Assembly (NCBI GenBank): GCA_014338005.1
Contig: QUBZ01000020.1
Coordinates: 1-52,384, forward strand
Origin: Chloroflexota bacterium
GTDB lineage: Bacteria; Chloroflexota; Anaerolineae; Aggregatilineales; Phototrophicaceae
Direction: 5' to 3'
DNA length: 52,384 nt
Every line of letters begins with the position of its first letter. Position 1 is the stretch's first letter. Of this stretch, positions 17,412 through 25,923 are shown in pieces. The position numbers and the translations under genes are program-made. A model generated the notes under the pieces. That model saw only the letters and a program-made list of their open reading frames with translations. It did no database searches and had not been told where the DNA came from.

Positions 17412-18332
17412 GCGTGTCACGGTTGTACCCGCCAGCACGGCCTCAAAATCCTGCCGCGAAAACCGCCCGCCCACTACAGACATCGCATTGGCCGTGCCTG
17501 CCGCCGCGCCCCAGCGCAGCGCCTCATCGGGCGTCAGGCCGGCGGCAAAACCCTGAACCAGACCGGCCAGGAACGAATCGCCGCTCCCGACGGAACTCAT
17601 CACTTTCACCGGCGGCGGCTGCGCGTGCCAGCATCCGGCCTCATGCGCCAGGACTGCGCCCTGTCCGCCCAGCGTCAGCACCGCGATTTCTGCGCTGCGC
17701 GCCCGCAGTTGTGCCGCCGCCGACGCCGCGCTGCCGATGTCCTGAACAGTCAGTTCCAATGCAGATCCGGCTTCTTCACCGTTAACTTTTATATTCAGCC
17801 CCGGAACGGTCAGCGCCGCCGCCAGCGCCGCGCCGCTGGTATCTACCCAGACCGTCCGCCCGGCTTCCCGCAGCGTTCCCAACAGCCCGGCGAATGCCCC
17901 CGGCAGAGCGCCCTGGGGCAGACTGCCGCTGAAGCAAACGGCACTTGACCCAACAGACTCTCGCAGGATGTCGGCTTCCAGCCGCGCCCATTCCGCCGCC
18001 GTAACAACCGGGCCGTTTTCATTAATCACGGTCGCTTCGGCATCCGGGTCGGCCACAATGATGCAGGTGCGGGTTTCGCCATCAATCCACGTCCAGGCTG
18101 CGTTCAGCCCTTCCCGCTCGGCCAGTTCCGCCAGCTGCCTGCCGGTGTCGCCGCCGATAAAACCGGCGCACAGCGCGTTACCCCCAAGTATGTGTATGGC
18201 CCGCGCCACGTTAACGCCTTTGCCGCCCGGCGCGGCCAGCTGCGATGTCGGGCGGAACACCGCGCCGGGTTTAAATCCCGGCACAACCAGAGTACGATCA
18301 ATCGCGGGGTTGGGGGTGACGCACAGAATCAC
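17406..18332 (-). CDS. 1-phosphofructokinase-family hexose kinase (FruK/LacC-like)
   Basis: A 308-residue PfkB kinase of the 1-phosphofructokinase subgroup. It opens with 'MILCVTPNPAIDRTL', has the sugar-binding 'APGGKGVNVARAI' near residues 34-46, 'INENGP', and the C-terminal GSGDSFLAG signature with the catalytic Asp. Relatives phosphorylate fructose 1-phosphate (FruK) or tagatose 6-phosphate (LacC). The second would link it to the LacD-like aldolase 11 kb upstream, but the genes are not adjacent, so this is only a suggestion. It is monocistronic and convergent with tex. Confidence 0.87.
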   Translation of the reverse strand: MILCVTPNPAIDRTLVVPGFKPGAVFRPTSQLAAPGGKGVNVARAIHILGGNALCAGFIGGDTGRQLAELAEREGLNAAWTWIDGETRTCIIVADPDAEATVINENGPVVTAAEWARLEADILRESVGSSAVCFSGSLPQGALPGAFAGLLGTLREAGRTVWVDTSGAALAAALTVPGLNIKVNGEEAGSALELTVQDIGSAASAAAQLRARSAEIAVLTLGGQGAVLAHEAGCWHAQPPPVKVMSSVGSGDSFLAGLVQGFAAGLTPDEALRWGAAAGTANAMSVVGGRFSRQDFEAVLAGTTVTRL

Positions 18333-18459
18333 GAGGCAGCCTCTCCAGAGTAATTGCGGCGCTGGATTTCCAGTTTAACGCACCCGACTCGCCCTTAGCA
18401 AAACCTCAGCCGCCGGTTGGCAGAGGCCATCACCCGCAGTACAATCTTGTCCCTGACCG

Positions 18460-18488
18460 GTCCCAGCCTGAAGTGGGACTTTCTTTTT
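18460..18488 (+). promoter_or_regulatory. Terminator-like hairpin in the leader of the monoheme lipoprotein gene
   Basis: The stem GTCCCA / TGGGAC (6 bp, loop of 8) is followed at once by TTTCTTTTT. It ends about 29 bases before the ATG at 18518. The nearest plus-strand gene upstream is tex, more than 1 kb away, so a leader attenuator or a stop for read-through from tex are the two readings. Confidence 0.5.
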
Positions 18489-18517
18489 AGGGACACATTG
18501 TTAAGGGTAAACATTTC

Positions 18518-20395
18518 ATGCCGACCAATCCTTTAAGCCGACGACTCTTTGCGCTGCTGATCGGGCTGCTTTCTGCTTGCAGCGGGCTGGCGGGCGAACC
18601 GCAGATCATCGCCACGCTGCCTCATACGACACCTGCGCCGCAGCAGGTTAACTTCCCTGCGGCAGCGCCCGACCTGGCGCTGGGCGCGCAAATTTATGCC
18701 CAGAACTGCATTCGCTGTCACGGCGCAGCCGGGCGCGGCGATGGCGTGTTGATCGGTACGGGCGAGAATCAGATACCGAATATCCCGCGCGATTTCACCG
18801 ACCCGGCCACAACCCGCGACCAGACGCCGCTGGACTGGTACAACACCATCACCAATGGCCGCATTCAAAACCTTATGCCGCCCTGGCGCGACGCCCTGAC
18901 CGACCAGGAACGCTGGGCCGTCGCCATGTACACGTACACAATGGCCTATACCCCCGACCTGATCGCCGCCGGAGAGGAACTCTGGACGGTCGGCGCGGGC
19001 GAAAACCCGGCGCTGCCCGCTCAATCGGAACTGGCGCAGCTAACCGACGCGGCGTTGGTGCAGCGCGCAGCAGAATCCGCCGGCGCATCGCAGTACGCCG
19101 GCGCGCTGGACGACCAACAGCGCCGCGCGGTGGCCGCCTTTTTACGCTCCGGCGCGCTCACCGGTGTTGAGGTCATCGGCCAGCCGCCGGCGGAAATTGC
19201 CCAGGCCGTCACGCCGCCACCGCCGCAGCCTGTCACCACGCCCGAAATCACCGCCGAAGCGGCAGCCGCCAGCCTCGTCGGCGCGGTGGCAGGCGTGGTT
19301 ACTAACGGCACAGCGGGCGGCATCGTCCCGCCGGATTTAATCATCACACTGCACGAGCTAGACGCCGATTTTAACGAAGTCAGCCACGAAACCGCTGTTA
19401 ACCCGGACGGCAGTTTCCGGTTTGACGACGTGAATATCCGCGCCGATTACAGTTATGTCGTTACGGCTGTGTACCAGAATCGTATTTTCGGGAGCAGTGT
19501 TGTTCCAGGGAACACAACCGCCCCTGTACTGGAACTGCCGATGACCATTTACGACATCACCAGCGACCCGTCTGTGATGCTTATCACAGGCCTGGTTACG
19601 CAGGTGGTGGTCGCCGAAGGCAGCGTACAGGTCGCCCAGGTTTTCAGCTTCACCAACACATCCGACCGCGTCTTCAGTACCGACGAGTTTTTCGCTGAAA
19701 ACCAGTACGGCTCGTTGACCATCGCCATTCCGCCGGGCGCGCAGCTTCGCGGTTTTGCCGATACACAGCAGCGGTATATCATCGGCGATAATGGCCTGAC
19801 CGTAACCGATACCGCGCCGGTGCTGCCCGGCGAAGGCCACATCCTGCACGTGCTGTACGAGATGCCCTACAGCGGCGATCTGCAAATCGAGCAGCCTTTG
19901 AACTATGCCGTTGAAGGGCCGGTGCGGCTGCTCGTAACGCCCGGCAGCATTACGGTGACAAGCGACCAACTACCTTCGATTGGCCCACAAACCCTCCGCA
20001 GTGTCACCTATCAGGGTTACGGCAGCACCTTTTCGCGCCCGTCCGGCGAAGTGCTGCGCTTCCGGTTGAGCGGCATCCCCGTCTCCGGCAGCGCCGAAGG
20101 CTCGCCCAACGTCGTCCCGGTTAATACCCTGGTGCCGGTGCTGCTGGTCGGCGGCGGGGCGCTCATCATCGTTGTTGGGCTGTTTATTTATCTGCGCGGG
20201 CGCACGCCGGCGGCAGCCGCCCCAATGCCGCCGCCACCCCCTGCCGACGCGCAGACATTAATTGACGGGCTGATCCGGCAAATTGCCGAACTGGACGATG
20301 CCCATACTGCCGGCGAAATTGACGAACCCACCTACAAAAAACGCCGCAAACGCTTGAAAACGCGGCTCTCTGAGCTTATAGACGAAGATGCCTGA
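18518..20395 (+). CDS. Lipoprotein with cytochrome c domain and C-terminal membrane anchor
   Basis: A 625-residue exported protein. Residues 1-21 form a lipoprotein signal with the lipobox ending at Cys21 (LLSAC). A class I-type c heme site CIRCH lies at 64-68, with a probable Met ligand in 'LMPPWRDAL' near 119. A second, heme-less cytochrome-like stretch and a beta-rich, carboxypeptidase-regulatory-like domain ('NPDGSFRFDDV') follow. A transmembrane helix is near 540-562, then a Pro stretch and a charged, coiled-coil-like tail ('IRQIAELDDAHTAGEIDE') on the cytosolic side. The layout suggests an electron carrier with a sensing or anchoring tail. It precedes the multiheme operon by 447 bases but ends in its own terminator. 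Confidence 0.82.
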   Translation: MPTNPLSRRLFALLIGLLSACSGLAGEPQIIATLPHTTPAPQQVNFPAAAPDLALGAQIYAQNCIRCHGAAGRGDGVLIGTGENQIPNIPRDFTDPATTRDQTPLDWYNTITNGRIQNLMPPWRDALTDQERWAVAMYTYTMAYTPDLIAAGEELWTVGAGENPALPAQSELAQLTDAALVQRAAESAGASQYAGALDDQQRRAVAAFLRSGALTGVEVIGQPPAEIAQAVTPPPPQPVTTPEITAEAAAASLVGAVAGVVTNGTAGGIVPPDLIITLHELDADFNEVSHETAVNPDGSFRFDDVNIRADYSYVVTAVYQNRIFGSSVVPGNTTAPVLELPMTIYDITSDPSVMLITGLVTQVVVAEGSVQVAQVFSFTNTSDRVFSTDEFFAENQYGSLTIAIPPGAQLRGFADTQQRYIIGDNGLTVTDTAPVLPGEGHILHVLYEMPYSGDLQIEQPLNYAVEGPVRLLVTPGSITVTSDQLPSIGPQTLRSVTYQGYGSTFSRPSGEVLRFRLSGIPVSGSAEGSPNVVPVNTLVPVLLVGGGALIIVVGLFIYLRGRTPAAAAPMPPPPPADAQTLIDGLIRQIAELDDAHTAGEIDEPTYKKRRKRLKTRLSELIDEDA

Positions 20396-20403
20396 AATTC
20401 CTG

Positions 20404-20438
20404 ACCGGGGGCAGCAAAATATCGCCCCCGGTTTACTT
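20404..20438 (+). terminator. Probable intrinsic terminator after the monoheme lipoprotein gene
   Basis: A 9-bp GC-rich stem (ACCGGGGGC / GCCCCCGGT) with an 11-base loop is followed by TTACTT. The T-run is weak, but the stem is strong and lies 8 bases after the stop codon. Confidence 0.65.
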
Positions 20439-20792
20439 CGCCAGAAAAACATGATAAATGTCATTAAAATACAGAAAAATCCATAAATCCACATAGATTT
20501 ATAGGTTTATTTACAGAATTTATGCCCACGAACAGCACGGAAGAAATATGCCGTTAAACACTCGGCATCTCTAATTTGCAGCCGCCCTGCTTTGAATTTA
20601 TCATTAACCTTATACTAATATTTCGAGCGAATCCGGGAATGATGTTCTGCCGGATTGGGTATTTGGTCATTTTTTGTCCGTAAAATTGTGCGTTTTCAAT
20701 CATATATGTGCATGTGCGAATAGATAAAAATGTCATCCCGTTCTTGTGACGTTAGTTATCTGCCTTCAATGCCAACAGACCTTAGAATAAAA
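20439..20792 (+). other. AT-rich intergenic region upstream of the multiheme operon
   Basis: No convincing gene is seen here. The base composition is clearly more AT-rich than the flanks. ATGA-TAAATG-TCAT at 20451-20464 has the TGA-N6-TCA core of a Crp/Fnr-type half-site pair, like the better site upstream of cydA, though it lies 380 bases before the start. A 60-codon open frame on the minus strand (20554-20736) has no ribosome site and no recognisable product. The promoter of the multiheme operon must lie in this stretch, but I cannot place it reliably. Confidence 0.5.
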
Positions 20793-20830
20793 ATTGGGTT
20801 TCATACAACCCAATGGTTTTTATTTTCTCT
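20793..20830 (+). promoter_or_regulatory. Terminator-like hairpin in the leader of the multiheme operon
   Basis: The perfect 8-bp stem ATTGGGTT / AACCCAAT with loop TCATAC is followed by GGTTTTTATTTTCTC, then the ribosome site AAAGGAT and the ATG at 20843. Placing a terminator-like structure 12 to 30 bases before the start suggests premature-termination control. Confidence 0.6.
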
Positions 20831-20842
20831 AAAGGATAGGTT

Positions 20843-22492
20843 ATGAGAAGATACTTTCCAGACCGTCGAACGACCTATCTGATTTTCCTGGGAGCTGCCG
20901 TTGTGCTGGTTGGCCTGCTGCTGATGTTTGGTCAGACGCCCGACTCGGCTGCGGCCCAGGAATCATCGGCTGCTGACGCGCCCAAATACATCGGCGCGCG
21001 CGAGTGCCGTTCGTGTCATCGCGGCAGTTTATACAACGCTCATCAAAGCTCCGCCCACGCGCTGACGCTCCAGCAAGGCGCCGCCGCCGCCGACTTCAGC
21101 GGTGATGATGTGCCGCTGGTGCAGTTCCCCGGCGAAAGCGAAGCCCGAAAGCTGACGCCGGACGACATCGCTTATACGGTCGGCATCGGTCGTAACATGC
21201 AAAAATATCTGTACGATCTCGGTGACGACCAGTACGCCGTCCTGCCGGCGGCCTGGGATGTTCAGACGCAGACCTGGAAGCCCTACCTGGCCGATCAGCC
21301 CTGGCCGGGGCCGGCCTTCGACTGGAAAACCAACTGCGCCGGCTGCCATACCACCAATCTGAACATCGAAACCGGACGGTGGAGAGAGGACGGCGTGCAG
21401 TGCGAGGCCTGTCACGGCCCCGGCGATGCCCACTTTAAAGCCGCCGATGATGCCGGACGCCGCGCCAGCGAAGAAGAAATTATGGAAATTCGCGCCACCA
21501 TTTTTAACACGCCGGACGCGCAGATGTGCGGCCAGTGCCACAGCATCGGCGTTTCAGCCAGCAGCGGCCTGCCCTACCCGGTAGGCTACATCCCCGGTAC
21601 GCCCCTGACGGCGGACTTCGCCCTGACACTGCCCGACGATGAAGCACACTGGTGGGCGACCGGCCATGCCGGCCACATCAACATGCAGTTTAACGAGTGG
21701 AACGTAAGCGCCCATGCGTCGGCACTCGCCTCGTTAAATGAAGGCGAGTACCCGGCGGACGACAGCTGCCTGTCGTGCCACAGCGCCGATTATGCCTTCC
21801 GCCAGCGGCAAATCGCCGTCTACGATGCCGGTGATCGGCGCGACCCTGAGCCTGAACCGGCCACCCTGGAAACCGCATCGTTCGGCGTAACCTGTATATC
21901 CTGCCACGCGCCGCACACACAGGGGGCCGCCTTCCAGACCGGCGGTGACGACGTTTACGCCCTGTGCGCGGCGTGCCACAGCGATACAGACAATACCTTT
22001 GTCCATCATCCTGCTCTGGAAATGTTTGAAGGCCGGCAGGTCGTGTCCAATGTCGAGGCGGTAGCTTCGTCCCACTTTACCGAAGAAAACGGCCCCCGCT
22101 GTGTAACCTGCCATATGCCTCAGGTGCCGACGGCGGATGGTCTGGAAAGAGCCAGCCACAGCTTGCAGCCCGTTTTGCCCGGCCCGGCGATCAGCATCGA
22201 AGGATTAGAAGATAGCTGCCTGTCCTGCCACAAAGAGCAGGTGGACGCCGTTCAGATGCAGAAGCTTATAGATGATGTTCAGGCCAGCACCCGCGCACGG
22301 CTGGATAGGGCAGCGGCTGCCGTCCAGGATGAAACGCCGGATTGGGTGCGCGCCGCGCTCGACTTCGTTGCCGGCGACGGCAGCCTGGGCATCCACAATT
22401 ACGCTTACAGCGACGCCCTGCTTGATGCCGTCGAAGCCGAACTCGGCCTCATCCAAACGGATACCGGCACTCAGGCAGCCGCCGGCAGCTAA
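20843..22492 (+). CDS. Nonaheme cytochrome c
   Basis: A 549-residue exported protein with an N-terminal membrane segment (about residues 12-30) followed by an AxA-type site. Nine CxxCH heme-attachment motifs are present (CRSCH at 55-59, then CAGCH, CEACH, CGQCH, CLSCH, CISCH, CAACH, CVTCH, CLSCH). Sequence around hemes 1-3 ('DIAYTVGIGRNMQKYLYDLGD', then 'NCAGCHTTNLNIETG') resembles cytochrome c554 / hydroxylamine-oxidoreductase-like multiheme families. It likely carries electrons outside the cytoplasmic membrane for the NrfD complex encoded downstream. Whether it is catalytic is unknown. AAAGGAT precedes the ATG. Confidence 0.88.
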   Translation: MRRYFPDRRTTYLIFLGAAVVLVGLLLMFGQTPDSAAAQESSAADAPKYIGARECRSCHRGSLYNAHQSSAHALTLQQGAAAADFSGDDVPLVQFPGESEARKLTPDDIAYTVGIGRNMQKYLYDLGDDQYAVLPAAWDVQTQTWKPYLADQPWPGPAFDWKTNCAGCHTTNLNIETGRWREDGVQCEACHGPGDAHFKAADDAGRRASEEEIMEIRATIFNTPDAQMCGQCHSIGVSASSGLPYPVGYIPGTPLTADFALTLPDDEAHWWATGHAGHINMQFNEWNVSAHASALASLNEGEYPADDSCLSCHSADYAFRQRQIAVYDAGDRRDPEPEPATLETASFGVTCISCHAPHTQGAAFQTGGDDVYALCAACHSDTDNTFVHHPALEMFEGRQVVSNVEAVASSHFTEENGPRCVTCHMPQVPTADGLERASHSLQPVLPGPAISIEGLEDSCLSCHKEQVDAVQMQKLIDDVQASTRARLDRAAAAVQDETPDWVRAALDFVAGDGSLGIHNYAYSDALLDAVEAELGLIQTDTGTQAAAGS

Positions 22493-22509
22493 CAGGAGAT
22501 CATACGCCG

Positions 22510-23709
22510 ATGGAGTATTATAAACGTCGTTTTGTCATCTTCTGCTTCGGGGCAGGCCTGACGTTTCTCGCCGCCGGCCTCTTCCCGCTGATCGCCGGCG
22601 TGCCTTATGCCAGCGCGCAGGAAGCTGCCACGCCGGAGATCACCCCTGAGGTTACGCTCGAAAGTTTAGTGGAAGCAGCCATCGAAGCCGGGACTGCCGG
22701 CGCCGCGCCGCCCGCCGCCAACAACGGCTACTGTGTGGTGTGCCACAACCAACCCTGGCGCGCTGTTACGCTTCAGGACGGTTATGTCCTCAACCTGTAC
22801 GTGGACCCGAATATCATCGCCAACTCGGTACATGGGCTTGATAACCGTGAGGGGCAGATGGGCTGCCTGGATTGTCATGGCGAGGAAGCCTTTCCGCACG
22901 ACGGCCCCACCCCCACCAATGCCCGCGCCTATGCCATCACCACAGTCGAAATGTGTAACGACTGCCACGAGCAGGAAGCCGTTGAACTCGAAGCCGGCCT
23001 GCACGAAAAGGCAATCGAGCAGGGCAACCTGGATGCTGCCGTCTGCACCGACTGTCACGGCTCGCACGACATCCAGCCCAGTACAAACCGCCCGCAGTTG
23101 GTTGCCGGCGTATGCGGCGACTGCCACAAAAGCACCTATGATGAATGGCGCAACAGCCCGCACGTGAACGTTGGCCCATTGGGCTGCGCCAAGTGCCATT
23201 CGCCCCACAGCCAGGAACTGCGCGTTGGGGATGTTAACGAGCTGTGTACCAACTGCCATAAAGCGCCCGGCGATATTTACATTCACGAGCAGCATATCGG
23301 CAGCACCGCATCGGCAGTTACATGCGCCGACTGCCATATGTACCAGGAAAGCGACATCCAGATGGTTTCCGTCGAGTTCAAGCCCACCGGCCACAGCATG
23401 GCGCTGGATGCCAGGCCGTGTAACAGCTGTCACGAGCAGCTGCAGGCCAGCGGCCAGTGGGAAGAAATCGCCAATACCGTCAATGAGCGCATCCTTAGCG
23501 AACGCGACGAACTTTTGATGCGGGTGAACGAATTAAAAACCCAGATCAGCGCCGCCGAGGAACAAAGCAGCACCAGTTCAATTCAGCTCACCCAGGGTTT
23601 AATCATCGGTTTGGGTTTAGGAATCACGTTAGCAGTGGTCTTGATACCTCGGTTTAACAGAGTTAATCGTAGGAAAGAAAATAGTCAAGAGGAAAACGGC
23701 CATGAGTGA
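22510..23709 (+). CDS. Nonaheme cytochrome c with C-terminal membrane anchor
   Basis: A 399-residue exported cytochrome with a signal segment (residues 6-35, ending in 'YASAQ') and nine CxxCH motifs (CVVCH, CLDCH, CNDCH, CTDCH, CGDCH, CAKCH, CTNCH, CADCH, CNSCH) spread over residues 75-305. A coiled-coil stretch ('ERDELLMRVNELKTQISAAEE') and a transmembrane helix ('LIIGLGLGITLAVVL') follow and anchor it. Spaced hemes of the NapC/NrfH or DmsE-like kind suggest an electron wire between the quinone-side complex and the upstream cytochrome. The gap to the first cytochrome gene is 17 bases, and it overlaps the iron-sulfur gene by 8 bases. Confidence 0.88.
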   Translation: MEYYKRRFVIFCFGAGLTFLAAGLFPLIAGVPYASAQEAATPEITPEVTLESLVEAAIEAGTAGAAPPAANNGYCVVCHNQPWRAVTLQDGYVLNLYVDPNIIANSVHGLDNREGQMGCLDCHGEEAFPHDGPTPTNARAYAITTVEMCNDCHEQEAVELEAGLHEKAIEQGNLDAAVCTDCHGSHDIQPSTNRPQLVAGVCGDCHKSTYDEWRNSPHVNVGPLGCAKCHSPHSQELRVGDVNELCTNCHKAPGDIYIHEQHIGSTASAVTCADCHMYQESDIQMVSVEFKPTGHSMALDARPCNSCHEQLQASGQWEEIANTVNERILSERDELLMRVNELKTQISAAEEQSSTSSIQLTQGLIIGLGLGITLAVVLIPRFNRVNRRKENSQEENGHE

Positions 23710-24550
23710 CCATCAACAGGCACCTGAACAGCCGCCGGAAACCCAGGAGCGCACGACCATCCTCACGCGCCGCGAATTTACGACGCTGCTGATCGGCTCT
23801 GGCGTAACCCTGGCAATGGCCGCCTTTCTGGCCGAGCCGATCAACCCGGCAGTCCAGCGTTTGCTGGAAGCGCAAACGACCCAGGACGCGCACGGGGCGC
23901 GGAAACGCCATTGGGTTATGGTCATTGATCTGAGTAAGTGCGTCGGCTGCGATTACTGCGTTTATGCCTGCCAAGCAACCAACGATACCCAGGACGACAT
24001 GCGCTGGAACATTCGTATTGATGACGAAACCGGCACCGGCAAGGTCTTTCACATCACCCGCCCCTGCCTGCACTGCCGCCACGCGCCCTGCGTGGAAGTC
24101 TGCCCGGTCGGCGCAACCTTTCATCGGGAAGATGGCCTGGTTGTGATGGATTACGACAAGTGTATCGGCTGCCGCTACTGCCAGACCGCCTGCCCCTACG
24201 GCGCGCGCGTCTTCAACTGGCAGGAACGCGGTGATGACCCCAACCCGCGCGCACCCAACTGGGGACGGCCAGAAGTGCCGCGCCGCCCGCGCGGGGTGGT
24301 CGAAAAATGCACCTTTTGTATTCATCGCATTGACGCGGGGTTAGCGCGCGGACAGATGCCCGGCGTAGACCCGGAAGCAACCCCCGCCTGCGTTAACATC
24401 TGCCCGGTTCATGCCCGCCATTTCGGCGACATCAACGACCCCAACAGCAACGTCTCCCGCATCATCGCCACCACGCCAACGCTGCGCCTGCGCGAAGACC
24501 TGGGGACCGATCCAAGTGTTTATTATATCCCGCCGGAGGGCCTGGTCTGA
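23702..24550 (+). CDS. Tat-exported 4x[4Fe-4S] ferredoxin-like subunit (NrfC/PsrB/HybA family)
   Basis: A 282-residue iron-sulfur protein. A twin-arginine motif (TRREF, residues 22-26) followed by a hydrophobic stretch to about 44 marks it for Tat export and membrane anchoring. Four cysteine groups bind four clusters: 'CVGCDYCVYAC' (from residue 80), 'CLHCRHAPCVEVC', 'CIGCRYCQTAC', and CxxC...CVNIC near the end. This is the electron-transfer subunit of the NrfC/PsrB/HybA class, here placed between the multiheme cytochromes and the NrfD protein. It ends one base into the next start (TGATG), so stoichiometric synthesis is likely. Confidence 0.92.
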   Translation: MSDHQQAPEQPPETQERTTILTRREFTTLLIGSGVTLAMAAFLAEPINPAVQRLLEAQTTQDAHGARKRHWVMVIDLSKCVGCDYCVYACQATNDTQDDMRWNIRIDDETGTGKVFHITRPCLHCRHAPCVEVCPVGATFHREDGLVVMDYDKCIGCRYCQTACPYGARVFNWQERGDDPNPRAPNWGRPEVPRRPRGVVEKCTFCIHRIDAGLARGQMPGVDPEATPACVNICPVHARHFGDINDPNSNVSRIIATTPTLRLREDLGTDPSVYYIPPEGLV

Positions 24551-25851
24551 TGACTGCCGGACAAATCACCACCAATCGGCGTTTGCCGCTGTTCCCCATC
24601 TGGATTCTCTTGCTGGTCATTGGGCTGGGAATCGGCACGGTTTCAGGCATTCACGTGCTGCTGAACGGCCTGGGCGTGACCAATCTCAGCGATCAATCGC
24701 CCTGGGGCTTATGGATTGTGGTAGACCTCTCGTCTATCGCCCTCGGCGCCGGGGCGTTCACCCTATCGGCGGCGGTTTATCTGTTTGGCCTCAAACGCTT
24801 CGAGGCTATCGCCCGCGCGGCGGTTTTCGTCGGCCTGCTCGGTTATTCGTCGGCGATGATCGCCCTGGCGATGGACATTGGCCGCCCCGACCGGTTCTAC
24901 CACCCGCTTATCTACTGGAACGTCCACTCGGTGCTGTGGGAAATTACCATGTGCGTGGTGCTGTATTCGACGGTGCTGGTGTTGGAACTGGTGCCGATCA
25001 TCATCGAAAGCACCCCGCTCAAGAAAAACCGTTTTCTGCACGCCTTCGGCCACAACCTGCATCGCGTCATGCCCCTGGTTGCCGTCGCCGGTATGGGGCT
25101 GTCGCTGCTGCACCAGTCCTCCCTGGGCGCGACTTATGGCATCCTGACCGCCCGCCCGGTCTGGTATTCGCCTAGCGCCCCGGTGTTGTTTATTCTGTCG
25201 GCAGTGGCTGGCGGCCCCGCGCTGACCCTGTTCCTTACCCTGCTGGCCGGCTTTGTGCTGCGTAAGGAGATGGTGCCGCGTGATGTCGTGAACGGCGTGG
25301 CAAAACTGATCGGCTTCGCCTGCCTGGCTTACCTGTATCTTAAATTGTGGAGCTGGGCATCCCAGAACTATTACAGCCGGCTGCCCGAACGCGAGCTGGG
25401 GATTCAGCTGCTCAACCTCAACACCCCTTACGGCTTCACGTTCTGGTGGGGCGAGGTTTTGCTGGGCGCAATCGTTCCGGCCATCATCATGCTGTGGCCG
25501 CGCCTGCGGAACAACCGCGCCGTTTTGATGCTCGGCACTATGCTGGTCATCGCCGGTCTGGTGATCTACCGCTGGAACATGACGCTGTCCGGCTTCACAG
25601 TTCCCCTGAACTGGAGTCCCGGCGTGCGCGAAATTGCTGCCATTAACACCTATTCCCCCGCCCTGGTGGAATGGGGTGTCGCTATCGGGATTGTCTCTTA
25701 CGGCTGGCTGGCTTATACGCTGGGCGTGCGCTTCCTCAGGCTCTACCCGGAGGCCAGGCCGCTGCATCAGACGGCTGCCGAAACAAGCCTGCCCGAAGCC
25801 GAACATCCGCAGCCGCCGGCTTCTCACCCGCAGCCTGCCGGGACGGATTAA
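24550..25851 (+). CDS. NrfD/PsrC-family membrane quinone-interacting subunit
   Basis: A 433-residue polytopic protein of the NrfD/PsrC (polysulfide reductase) family, with about nine to ten hydrophobic helices. Family features include 'WGLWIVVDLSSIALGAGAFTLSAAVYL' near residues 56-82, 'DIGRPDRFYHPLIYWNVHSVLWEI' near 111-134, and a conserved 'HQSSLGATYG' loop. Family members exchange electrons between quinone and an attached iron-sulfur protein, which fits the neighbour encoded just upstream. The Pro-rich tail after residue 405 is cytosolic or exposed. The gene ends the operon before a strong terminator. Confidence 0.93.
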   Translation: MTAGQITTNRRLPLFPIWILLLVIGLGIGTVSGIHVLLNGLGVTNLSDQSPWGLWIVVDLSSIALGAGAFTLSAAVYLFGLKRFEAIARAAVFVGLLGYSSAMIALAMDIGRPDRFYHPLIYWNVHSVLWEITMCVVLYSTVLVLELVPIIIESTPLKKNRFLHAFGHNLHRVMPLVAVAGMGLSLLHQSSLGATYGILTARPVWYSPSAPVLFILSAVAGGPALTLFLTLLAGFVLRKEMVPRDVVNGVAKLIGFACLAYLYLKLWSWASQNYYSRLPERELGIQLLNLNTPYGFTFWWGEVLLGAIVPAIIMLWPRLRNNRAVLMLGTMLVIAGLVIYRWNMTLSGFTVPLNWSPGVREIAAINTYSPALVEWGVAIGIVSYGWLAYTLGVRFLRLYPEARPLHQTAAETSLPEAEHPQPPASHPQPAGTD

Positions 25852-25884
25852 AAGCCGCGCCGCTGCTCGCACACTCAAAACGAA

Positions 25885-25919
25885 CGGAGCGCACCCTCTG
25901 GATGCGCTCCGCTTTTTTA
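25885..25919 (+). terminator. Intrinsic terminator between the NrfD operon and the Liv operon
   Basis: The 9-bp stem CGGAGCGCA / TGCGCTCCG with a 9-base loop is followed by CTTTTTTAT. It lies 33 bases after the NrfD stop and just before the end of the convergent livM-like gene. Confidence 0.85.
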
Positions 25920-25923
25920 TCCT

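Noticed and set aside
20554..20736. 60-codon frame on the minus strand in the AT-rich gap
   Set aside because: No ribosome site, no similarity recognised, and AT-rich intergenic DNA produces such frames by chance.
20843..25851. Assignment as the MccABCD sulfite reductase or alternative complex III
   Set aside because: The heme counts (nine and nine) and the lack of ActB-type or MccA-specific features do not match what I know of these complexes.
24763..25878. Long open frame antisense to the NrfD gene (371 codons)
   Set aside because: It lies wholly opposite a well-supported membrane protein gene, its translation is His/Gln/Arg-rich and domain-free, and it has no ribosome site. It is a codon-bias shadow.
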